Under the pieces are notes generated by a model. That model made no database searches, had not been told where the DNA came from, and saw only the letters and a list, made by a program, of their open reading frames with translations. This document shows, piece after piece, positions 54,417-64,000 of a stretch of 64,000 nt of DNA; position 1 is the first letter of the stretch; every line of letters starts with the position of its first letter. The stretch is from Spinacia oleracea (Eukaryota > Streptophyta > Magnoliopsida > Caryophyllales > Amaranthaceae), in contig NC_079492.1 of assembly GCF_020520425.1 (NCBI RefSeq), forward strand, positions 1,488,001-1,552,000. Reading direction: 5' to 3'. The position numbers and the translations under genes are program-made.

Positions 54417-56995
54417 GTGGTATCACGAGCCTCTTATTATTTTCATAATCTAAATTGCATAAACATGGTTAAATATTACAAATTTGCAAGAATTAAAAGG
54501 GGTGATTAATTTTCGTAATTGTTAATTAATTGCAAATTGCGTTTATTTAATTATACGTACGCAGTTTTTCGGCAGTTTCTTCGTTACTCATCCAAATCGA
54601 GTGATTTTTGTGTCAATTCCGCATGTAAAAGACATTCTAAAATTTTGACAAAAATAATTATTTTCGGCCGAACTCAGAATTCTCAAATTCGAAGCCTAAC
54701 TATGACTTTTCGGAGGTTTTAGTTTTTCGAATGCAAAATTTCGTAAATTTAAGATGTTAAATTAAATATTTGCGATTCTTGTTGTTAAATCTTGAATTTT
54801 TGATTGACCTACTGTATATGTTTAACAAGTTTGAATGCCTAGCCTTGTTAATTATGCAATCTAATTCGTAATTATGATTAATTTGTTGAAAATTGGAATA
54901 ATTTAGAATTAATTTGATTTTCATAATTAGTTATAATTTAATTAGATACATATGATTAAAAACCACCATAAAAATTGTAAATTTATGTTAAATTTTAAAT
55001 TTTTATGACCTAGACTTGAATCCATGTTAATCGGAAATCAATAAATTAATAAATTTTCGATTTTTCGCCCTAAAATTATGAAATTAATATGATTTATTAA
55101 TTTGTCATTAATTTTGAAAATAAAATTTTTAATTTTTATGCGATTCGCTCATATAACTTGCACGCACAAAGCAATGGACGCTACATGTTACCCTTAAGGG
55201 GTGTTGTATAGTGCGGGCATGCGACGACGAGCAAGGGAGCTCGTCGCCCATGCGGTACGAATGCAGCGAGCAAGGGCATGGTGCACGAGCACAAGGCAGC
55301 AGCCCTGCCTTGTGTCGTGGGCTGTGTGCGATGGGCGCATGGGCAAGGGCGAGAGCAAGGCACGAGCAGTCGCGTGTGGGCAGCAAGCGAGCTGCGCCAC
55401 AGCGCGCACTGCCTCGCATGCGCGTGCGACGAGGGCTGCGCCCAGCGATGGTGAGCAGCGTGCGCGTGCAACGAGCGCCTGCGCCCAGCGATGGTGAGCA
55501 GTGCGCTTGTTGCGACGAGCGCTGGCGTGCGCCTTGCGATGGTGAGCAGCAGCGATGCGACGCAGCGCATGGGCTGCGCGCACATGGCAAGCGATGGTTG
55601 TGTGCGTACAACCCATGGCTGTGCGTTGCGTGGGGTTGTTGCGTTACGATTAGATCGTTTTAAAATTTTTAATTTGAAATTTTCAGTTTTCGTAATTTTA
55701 ATTAATTTTAAAATTAATAATTGTAATTGTTTTCTTGGATTTTAATTTTGAATATTATGATTATAATAAATTTTATTTATTCTAATTATTTTACTAAAAT
55801 TAAAATCATGAATTAATTTAAATACGACTGAAAAATAAATTAAATAAGCGGATTCAATTATAAATTTATATGAGCTTTAAATTTTAATTAAATTTGTATG
55901 TTTCCGGTTAGACTAGAAATACATTTTTATGTTTAAAATTAGTAAAGCATATGAATTTATTGGTTTAAGTGGGATCCCTTTTAGTCATAAACTCTTGATT
56001 AGGTCTACAAATCCTTAAGGTTAAAACAACTTGACTAGAATTAATAAGGACTGAATAATTTGTAGATTATTGGTGCCCTTGATTAATTGCTGCAAATGTT
56101 TATGTGATGCATAATGTGTTTTACTAACCAGCTATGTGGGCCATTCATGATAATGAATGAGTGAATGGTATATATTGTATATGTACTGTTTTGCAGGTTA
56201 TGAAGTGACTAGTATGGCCCAAATAGGATAGAAAATATGGTCTGCGTACCATTAATTTGAATGTAATTGGTCTAAAGTACCAAAATTGTTTTTCAATTCA
56301 AATATGGTCTGCGTACCATCAAATAGTTGTAATTAGTTTTAATTATAGCTTATCCTATTTGAAGAAAATGGTGCCTCCCACGGAGATTTTCAAGACGGAC
56401 TTTGAAGTTGAAGCTTCAAGATGAAGTCGAGCCATACTAGATCACATTTATCTTATGCATGTTTTAAGTTATTTATTGCTTTTAAATATGCCTTAAATAT
56501 GCATGAGATCAAAGCTTGATTATGTTGCATGATTAAGGATTTTAGTTCACTTAAAATCTAACCAACATAGTAAGAGCCTTAAGTTCCAAACTTAAAAATT
56601 GAGTTAAAAGGTGCCATGCCAAAATATACACTTGCTTGGATATCCTTTACATCAATCTAGTAATAGTTTTCGCTCAGCGAGGTGTTACTTATTGGTCCTA
56701 AAGGGGCAAGGTACACAAATAATTGTGAGTATAAGTTAGTTTTGGTGAAACTTAACGATATAAGTAAGGAGTCCTTTTATGTCGTGGCAAAATCGATAGG
56801 TTTACCTAATAAGTTCTTAGACGTGCCTATCAACCAAGAATAGTTTCTAGACTATTAGCAAAAGGTTTTTGCTTACCTAAGATGTTTTAGGATTGACCGA
56901 TTGAGTCGACAAACTGTGCTTAATTCTTCAATGATTTTAGGATCTTGGAATCATTTTATTCACACCTGCCGGAACAATAAATCGAATAAAATGCT
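54417..56995 (+). other. Element C leader with its own GC-rich repeat
   Basis: Homologous to the copia B leader (39907-42655), including the GGTTTACCTAATAAGTTCTT and CACACCTGCCGGAACA stretches. The repeat at 55430-55590 uses units like CCCAGCGATGGTGAGCAG. No gene is present. Confidence 0.8.
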
Positions 56996-57762
56996 AATGA
57001 CTTGTTTAAATTGCATGATTGCTTTAATTTTCAAGTTATTATTCATGATAAATGTTTAGACTTTGCATGCTTCAATGTATGTTTAAATTATTTTTTATAA
57101 TTGAATATCTTGCACTGCAGTAAATCCTTTTAGAAAGGTAACAGTAAATTTCCTCGATTGGTAGTGAATCCAAGAACGATTCACGGAAATGAGAGAAAAT
57201 GAGCAATTTAAAATGTACGTTTCTTATAGCGACTTTTATGGTTGTTTTCGATTATCAAGTCGAATGGCAAACCGATTGGTGCTTATGAACTCAAATTACA
57301 ATGTAGTTTTGAGATCATAAAGCATTGAGTTTAAACGCTCAGCCTTACCAATGGTTAACAACCTAACATCTTTGTCCATTTAATTCTCGAGTGAGTCTAG
57401 TCCCTAGACATTCGAATAGATCGATCCTTAGAGAACTTTAGAAGCTTCTGGTATGATCATCTAGTTGAAATAAAATATTCAACATAAATAAAATGGTGAG
57501 AACTTTGGAATGACATTGGACATGTCTAAACAAAGTATAAAAGTCAACACTAGAGAATTCAATTCTTAAGACTATAAGAAAGGGTACAAGAAATAGGAAA
57601 ACAAGGAACAAATGAAAGGAATTTTCGATTCTGTTTCTACCTAAAAGTTAGTGTTTAAAGAGAAGTGACCTAGCAATCAAACTTCCTTGGTATCATATAC
57701 CGCTTGAGGTTCTTACTTCGGTAATAACTCAAACAATGGAAGCTAGGCTACACTAATGGCCT
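56996..57762 (+). other. Element C internal non-coding segment
   Basis: No gag-like reading is found. AT-rich sequence with no ORF of note. It continues at 62149 after the CACTA element; removing that element and one CCT leaves a continuous non-coding sequence. Confidence 0.6.
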
Positions 57763-57799
57763 CACTACTACAAAAATGGGCAAAGAGACCCTTTAGAAA

Positions 57800-58100
57800 A
57801 GACCCCTTGGTCGACATAACGACTCTCTTTAATGTAAGAGATCCATTATTATAGATAACGGCTCTCTTATATATCAAATGTTCCACTTAGAAAAAAATAA
57901 GAGACCCGTTATCTAATTTAACGGGTCTCTAGTGCATAAATAGAATCTTTATTTTCGGCACAAAATAAAACAAAAGAAACAACAGACCCGTTATGTTAAT
58001 TAACGGGTCTCTTATATATCAGGGACCCACCACCTCTCCTAAAAAATAAAAGTAAAATAACAAAAGACCGTCATTTAACATAACGGGTCTCTTTTTTCAT
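57800..58100. repeat. CACTA left subterminal palindromes (GACCCGTTA core)
   Basis: Three to four imperfect hairpins of the form AGAGACCCGTTAT-spacer-TAACGGGTCTCT occur around 57826, 57900, 57983 and 58062. In plant CACTA elements such motifs bind the TNPA-type protein. Confidence 0.75.
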
Positions 58101-58374
58101 TCCTGGCGCAAAATTTCCACAAAATTTCACCCTAGCTTTCGTTTTTGCTTCTTCTTCTTCCCTGGATTTTCTCCTTTGCCGGCCACCACAAAGCTGTTCA
58201 TGAGGATTTCCTTAGCAATTCTCACTCGTCGGTAATTAACTATTTTCTCTTCCTCTTTGCTCCATGAAATGGCCAGCCATCGCTCGAGTTTTCTTTGAAC
58301 ACAATCAGATCTGACCTCAACTCGTCGCCAATCTCTCTCCTCGCTCTACCGTTTCCTCTGCACTCATTAAACTA

Positions 58375-58402
58375 CAATGGCTGATAAACCTAAATCATCC
58401 GA
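58375..58402 (+). CDS. Possible first exon inside the CACTA element (MADKPKSSE)
   Basis: After a pyrimidine-rich, 5' UTR-like stretch, ATGGCTGATAAACCTAAATC begins a short reading, MADKPKSSE, that runs into a good donor, GAGTAAGTTT. This suggests the start of a spliced gene, either the element's own transposition gene or a captured host gene. Downstream exons could not be assembled, so the call is tentative. Confidence 0.35.
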
Positions 58403-60496
58403 GTAAGTTTTTCGTCTCCAAAGATCTCGATCATCTTCCCGATGTCTCGCTTAATTGAAACAATTTATTTTACCATCTAAATTTTTCGATTTGGATTGAA
58501 TTTTTCATTAGGTCCTCTAATTTCTAGTGTTATACCATAGTTTATATTTGCAATTTGTGTTTAAATGTTCTTCATGAAATTAAGGTTGAGATTATCCAAA
58601 TCATGGCGGGGGAGGTATATGAAGGAACGAATCAGTTGTCATTCTTATTGAATTCAGCAATCATTGCTACAGAATTTTTTAAAGGTTCATACGAGTTAAG
58701 TACATTCGCTTATTTTCTGTTTGATTATGCATATTCTAATACTTAATTTGTGTATGTATTATAACCTTGCTTGTAATTGAATGGTTCCATTATTTGAGTG
58801 TAGAAAATGTTTTTATGTAAGGATGTAGGACATGTCAAGATAAGTGTAGGGCTATAGGAAACCACCTCTTTACTGGTTGATATATAAGTACCTGATTATC
58901 CTATCCAAATTGGCTTAACCTGAACTCATCAAATCTGAATTTTTTTTTGCTAATACTGATGATTAGTTAGTCAAGAATGTAATAATTATTATGGATTTTA
59001 ATTGGGTTGAATGATTCATCACCCGAGTATGACCGAAATCGGATCTCATTAAGGTTGCATATATTTGAAGGGTTCCTTGATTAGTTAGTGCCTTTAGTTG
59101 GGGGTTCATAACTTCATATGAGGTAGTAGTTGTTCTTATTTGCAACCAAAAGTTAAATTGATAGGTGAAACTCCACTTTGTAGTTTATTGAGTTTATCCT
59201 CGTCATACTCATGTCTTACCCCTTCTATTAGTTCCATACAGAGAGAGAGAGAGAATCATTAATCAATGAATTTATGGTAAGCTTTACTGTATATCATGAT
59301 TTTCTACTCAGTGTACGGAGGGAAAACTTAGTCAAGAATGTAATAATTATTACGGATTTTAATTGTGTTTAGTGATTGACACATGAACTCGGGTAGATTA
59401 GTGTCTAGAACTCTATACTGTGGGTGAATGGTTAATGGTTAATGGTTAATAATAGACCACATTTAATTTGATGAAGGTCAGTTCGAAGAAATTGAGTGAA
59501 AAGACTGTAATTTTCTTGTATTGGGACGTCTCTTATTACTGTTTAGAAGAACTTGACAGAAACCTTTGATGGAATCATGGAATGGTTGTAGATTCCTGAA
59601 TCCTGAATCACAAATTCACAATGTTGGAGGGTCATATCAGATCAGATGTCACAAATTCACAATGTCGGAGGGTCATATCAGATATCCCTCTCATGGAAAA
59701 TGCACATCAAGGATTCCAGTCTCATGTAATCTCGTGCTGACATGAGCATGGACCATGGTGGATTACTGAAGAAATGTTGAACATATACTATGCATTTTGC
59801 TGCTTTTCTGACTACATAATCTTTGTTGATTAAACACATTTATTTTCTTTGCATTTCATCTAATATTACATGTACGGAGTATTATTTGTATTTTCTTGCC
59901 ACTAAACTACACATACAGAGCATTTCTTGAAACAAAGTTACTATGATTAGTTGTAGAATCCTCACTCTCACAGTGATCATAAAACTGTCTTGCAGATATC
60001 GGACGCCAGACCTCTGTTTTGATCCTTATTATTATGAAGAAATGATGTATTAGTGCAGCAGGTAAGTTGATATGAATCTTGCATTCTTTCGGTTTTGTTT
60101 TCACTTTTCAGTGAATTAAATATTACAGAATGCTTTCAGATTGTGGCTGAAAAAAATGATGTATGATCTGTTTATGCATTATTATGCCCAAATTGCACGC
60201 CCAAAATATCTAAAATAAGAGAAGTGCCAATGAAACTCAAGTACTGTCAAACTGTTATGCTCTAACAAGATCGATCTTGAACCTTTTTACTTTACCAAAA
60301 ATTACTGAAAGGAAGAAAAATCATTCGTTTGTTGTAAATAAAAAGGTTCTAAAGCCAAAAGGAAAGGGGAAGTGCACAGGAATTGGGTTAAAAATGTTCA
60401 ATCTTCAAACACAAGTGATTAGATTTGTTTATTGATCAACCTTTAACATGAGGTAGCGAACATATTGTTTGGATCGCATCAGTTTCTTGTAGGAAA

Positions 60497-60583
60497 GTAA
60501 GGCCCCGTTTAGTTCACCTTATTTCTCCTGATCTGATCTGAACTTAATTTTTCATGAGATAAGGTGAATTAAACAGGGACTAA
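60497..60583. mobile_element. Small foldback/MITE within the CACTA element
   Basis: GCCCCGTTTAGTTCACCTTA and, inverted at the right side, GTCCCTGTTTAATTCACCTT bound an 87-bp non-coding sequence. The left edge is close to 60497; no target duplication was identified. Confidence 0.4.
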
Positions 60584-60930
60584 TTATTGAACAACATTAT
60601 TGGATACGAGTCAGTTTTACAAGGTCTAGTCTTAATTTCGCCTTTTCGAGAAAAACATAAAAAGAAAGACTAGGATGAAACTAGAGTGTATTAATCTTCT
60701 TGAGTATGCAATGAGAGCATGAAGCAACAAGAGGTGGTTCTGAAACACTGATTAGATTGTATTTTGTCGTCATATCTTTTTATCAAACCAATCTTTTTCA
60801 AGGTCTGTGGATACAGGAGTATGTGTACCAGGGTACGCTCGCTTGTTGTCTTGTTCTCTGAATTTTATGATTTAGTTCGGTTTTGCATTTTGGTGGGGTA
60901 AAGTATGATTGTTTCGTTGGATATTAGCAG

Positions 60931-61024
60931 ATAACGCGGCTGACAATCCACCAACAACACCAGACTCTCCATTGTCCGTCGGCTTGTCAACACCAGACTC
61001 TCCAGTTACCCGAGTTTCTTCATG
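60931..61024 (+). other. Possible exon remnant with TPDSP repeats in the CACTA element
   Basis: After an AG acceptor (TTAGCAG), one frame reads NAADNPPTTPDSPLSVGL and a second TPDSP, then stops at TTCATGA. The duplicated ACACCAGACTCTCCA makes this a candidate low-complexity exon. No family is recognised. Confidence 0.25.
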
Positions 61025-61354
61025 ATAATGGTAATCTTTTAACATTGACAATTTATGAAATAGTAGTTCATATTGCAAACTTCCTGGGCTTCTTTATAAT
61101 AATAGTAATCTTCATTTAGAAGGGAAACATATGCAAACTGATTGTTGTGAGTTGCATTTTCTAGACTACTAGACAACATTTGGGTAAACCTGGTTATTCT
61201 CAGGAAGTTTTATTTGTTTTAAAGTTAATTTGAAGTATTTTAATACTCTTGACTGCTTTATTGTACTCCTATACTGGAACATGATTGTTGTACTTTGTTT
61301 AAATTAAAATGGTCAAGTAACATAGATGTAGTCGGTTCAAGATATGGTTTGCAG

Positions 61355-61449
61355 GATTTTTTTTATTCGAGATATGTGGGTCGAGCATTTACTCAAGCAA
61401 GAAGCAGATGAAGAAAACGGTGATGATAGTATGGAAATAGCTCCATGAG
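61355..61449 (+). other. Possible terminal exon remnant in the CACTA element
   Basis: After GCAG, one frame reads IRDMWVEHLLKQEADEENGD and ends DSMEIAP-TGA. The acidic ending and position before the right subterminal region suggest a last exon. The gene is unidentified. Confidence 0.3.
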
Positions 61450-61734
61450 TTTTTTATTCCAATTATTGGTACTTGGTGAATAATAGACTCTGTAACATTA
61501 TTTTGTTGTTTTTACACTTTTGGAAATTACGATGTTTGTAACATTATTTGCTGCTTTTACACTTTCCGAAATTACGATGTAAAAATCCTACGTTTGTAGA
61601 AATTATAATTGAGGTAAACCTCTTGCCTTTATGGAGATTACAATTGGATTATTACGAAATTATTTCTTCATAAATGTAGTCGTGAAGCAGCGGGTTTAAT
61701 GCCCGCTTTTGCTGAATTTTTTTTTTTTAAAAAT

Positions 61735-62130
61735 TAACTGAAAGAGACTCCATATCTAAAATATGGGGTCTAAATTTGTGAATTATAAAAAAATCAAAAA
61801 AAAATCAAAGAGACCCCTTATCTTACATATGGGGTCTCAGTTTGTTGGATAAAATAATATTCAAAAAATCAAAGAGACCCCATATCTCTAATATAGGGTC
61901 TGAATTTTTATTAAAACAGACCCCATATCTCTTATAAGGGGTCTCTTCCCCTTCTATATTATTTTTTTGTATGGTTAACGTAAAGACCCCTTTTCTTAAA
62001 TAATGGGTCTCTTGTTTTTAACAAAGAGACCCCCGGCCTATATATGGGGGGTCTCTTTATAAAAGAGACCCCCCCATCTAGAGACCCCCTCAAATGGGGT
62101 CTCTTATGCCATTTTGGACGGGTCTCTTTG
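61735..62130. repeat. CACTA right subterminal palindromes (GACCCCATA core)
   Basis: At least six imperfect hairpins of the form AAGAGACCCCATAT-spacer-ATATGGGGTCTC occur about every 40-65 bp, from about 61740 to 62100. The core differs from the left end (CCCGTTA versus CCCCATA). Confidence 0.75.
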
Positions 62131-62315
62131 CCCATTTTTGTAGTAGTGCCTACAAGTGAAAAATGAAGCATGGAAATGCTACATTAGTCGTAGGGTCATC
62201 TAGTTTGTTTTAAGTCCTTCAAGGCTGGAACTTAATGGCTATTTTGTTCCATAATCAGCATACCTGAATTTCTGTTTCAAACACAGAAAGACTCACATTC
62301 AAGAAAAACAAAAAC

Positions 62316-63696
62316 TGAAGGAAATAATGCCCTTGGTCCAAGTATGCATTCAATGATAAGTCTAATATATGCGGTTCAGTATTAATTAACAAGTTAATAA
62401 TTCAGTGAGATCAAGTGAGCTGAATGCCTAGCTAGAGGCCGCTTCAGTTCAAGTGGAATTAATGATATTAATCCACAGCTTACTCTTGACTGAACCCGTA
62501 GGGTCACACAAATAGTACGTAAACGGATCAAGTATTTAATGGCATTAAATACTCCATCTATGGATATTCGGAATCGACGGATCTTGGTTTCAGTGGGAGC
62601 TGAGATCGTCACAGGCAAGAAATGAATACTCCGGAAACGATGATATTGCCGGAAACGGAAATATGGATCGTATCGGAAATATAAATATTATCCAAGTCGT
62701 AGATGTTGCCGGAAACGGAAACATGGTACGTATCGGAAAATATTATCGGAAATGGAAATATTGCCGGAATCGGAAATATTGCCGGAAACGGAAATATTGT
62801 CAGAATCGGAAATATTATCGGAATCGGAAAATAATTCCGGAAACGGAAATATTAAATATTTGTTCGAAACGGAAATTGATTCCGGAATCGGAAATATTAA
62901 ATATTGTTCGTATCGGAAATGAATTCCGGAATCGGGAATTTAATCGGAAGCGTATCGTACGAATTAGCATCGGACGAGGCCCGCTAGACGAAGGCCCAGC
63001 ACGAAGCCAGGCCATCGCCCAGCAAGCCAACACGCACCATCGCATGCCAAGCCTCGACCAGGCCCAGCGCAAGGCCAGGCCCAGCCAAGGCCTGGGGCGC
63101 GCGCGCGAGAGCTTAGCAGTGGGCCGAGCGCTGTGCGCCTAGCGTGGGCCGCAAGGCTTGCGCGGGTGTACGGTGCTCATGCAATGCTTGTGCGGGAATC
63201 CTAAAGCAATCGGGATTCGAAATATGATTAAATCCTAAAACTATTAGATAATGATTATTTAATTAGAGTCCTAGTAGGATTATAATTAAATAAATTAGTA
63301 TCCTAATAGGATTCCAAAACCTTTTCCATAACTCTATAAATAGGTGCCTAGGGTCACATATTTACATAGATTATTCAAGTATTCAAAGTGAGTTTTTGAG
63401 AGAAAAATTCAGTCACATACCTTGCCTAAAAGTGCCGAAATTATTAGTACCTTAAGGGCGATTCTAGTTGGTTAATCTTAAGGCGGATCCGGACGTGCTG
63501 TGGACTATGTACGGAGGGACGACACTTGGAGTCCTAAAGACTTGTTCTTGTTCGGTTCGGGCACAGCTAGGGAAGGCACGCAACAAAGAGTATGCATCTA
63601 AACTATGCTATATGATTATGTGTAAATAATATGTATTCCTGGCTAAATGGTTTTTCCGCATGATTTATGAATTGTCATATGAATCATAACCCAACA
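62316..63696 (+). repeat. LTR E, 5' LTR of another copia-family element
   Basis: It starts TGAAGGAAATAATGCCC and ends CATAACCCAACA (1381 bp). It belongs to the same LTR subfamily as C (GGCCCGCTAGACG). It is followed directly by a PBS-like sequence and leader, so it is a 5' LTR. The bases before it (AAAAC) are not a polypurine tract, so it is not the 3' LTR of element C. Confidence 0.85.
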
Positions 63697-64000
63697 GTTG
63701 TATCACGAGCCTCTTATTATTTTCATAATCTAAATTGCATGAACATGGTTAAATATTACAAATTTGCAAGAATTAAAAGGGGTGATTAATTTTCGTAATT
63801 GTTAATTAATTGCAAATTGCGTTTATTTAATTATACGTACGCAGTTTTTCGGCAGTTTCTTCGTTACTCATCCAAATCGAGTGATTTTTGTGTCAATTCC
63901 GCATGTAAAAGGCATTCTAAAATTTTGACGAAAATAATATTTTTCTGCCGAACCCAGAATTCTCAAATTCGAAGTCTAACTATGACTTTTCGAAGGTTTT
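63697..64000 (+). other. PBS and leader of element E (truncated by the window)
   Basis: GTTGTATCACGAGCC then the same leader text as in copia B (from 39907) and element C (from 54417). No gene is reached before the window ends. Confidence 0.8.

Larger units (their letters stand above)
57763..62148. mobile_element. CACTA (EnSpm-type) DNA transposon, non-autonomous, TSD CCT
   Basis: It is 4386 bp. The ends are CACTACTACAAAAATGGGC and its exact inverted repeat, both continuing AAAGAGACCC. It is flanked by CCT (57760-57762 and 62149-62151), the 3-bp duplication of the superfamily. Subterminal palindromes fill both ends. No TNPD-type transposase is visible. The interior has the look of a spliced gene reduced to small exons. 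Confidence 0.92.
51674..64000 (+). mobile_element. Element C: copia-related, apparently non-coding retrotransposon hosting D, a CACTA element and E (runs off the window)
   Basis: It has a 5' LTR (interrupted by solo LTR D), a PBS (GTGGTATCACGAGCC at 54417) and a leader homologous to copia A/B up to about 56995. There homology stops, roughly 100 bp before where gag would begin. The next ~930 bp of its own sequence (56996-57762, 62149-62315) show no gag or pol. The 3' part and 3' LTR lie beyond the right edge, so coding further on cannot be excluded. Confidence 0.75.

Noticed and set aside
62316..63696. LTR E as the 3' LTR of element C
   Set aside because: It lacks a polypurine tract before it and is followed by PBS and leader instead of gypsy sequence with CTAAG.

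Overview
The window is nuclear DNA of a flowering plant: spliced plant genes with GT..AG introns, a chloroplast-targeted RbcX, a plant VIT1 iron transporter, and Ty1/copia, Athila-like Ty3/gypsy, CACTA, SINE and MITE elements. A Caryophyllales/Amaranthaceae host would fit my impression of the repeats, but this is a weak guess because no search could be run.

Genic part (1-10.6 kb). Three host genes are seen. The 3' end of a malonyl-CoA decarboxylase gene (+) ends at 1844 and has a one-base frameshift in its last exon. A complete six-exon RbcX gene (-, 2070-3895) converges on it and includes a 17-nt microexon. A complete four-exon VIT1 vacuolar iron transporter gene (-, 4763-10569) has introns swollen by MITEs, a duplicated repeat and a 45-47 bp minisatellite.

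Transition (10.6-17 kb). No host gene is recognised. There is a SINE with clear target-site duplications (TSDs), a 2.2 kb element whose terminal inverted repeats are themselves hairpins, a Stowaway-like MITE and the C-terminal remnant of a PIF/Harbinger (HARBI1-like) transposase.

Nested retrotransposon block (17-64 kb, running off the right edge). An older Athila-like gypsy element on the - strand (3' LTR at 16982-18362, RNase H-integrase ORF) was hit twice, 19 bp apart, by elements of one Ty1/copia family. Copia A (-, 21126-51649, TSD TAATT) contains a young pol-less Athila-like gypsy element (23701-33441, TSD GTACT, LTRs with no difference seen) and copia B (+, 38568-48939, TSD CCGTA, intact 1321-aa polyprotein). 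Copia-related element C (+, from 51674) contains solo LTR D (TSD TCATA), a 4.4 kb CACTA element (TSD CCT) and the 5' LTR and leader of element E.

The most notable signals are: (1) copia A and B have nearly identical pol and similar leaders but unrelated gag modules; (2) a 12-bp palindrome, GCCCGATCGGGC, is arrayed just upstream of the gypsy LTR TATA box and again between gag-pro and the ATHILA ORF-1-like gene, where pol is missing; (3) the CACTA element has different palindromic subterminal motifs at its two ends.
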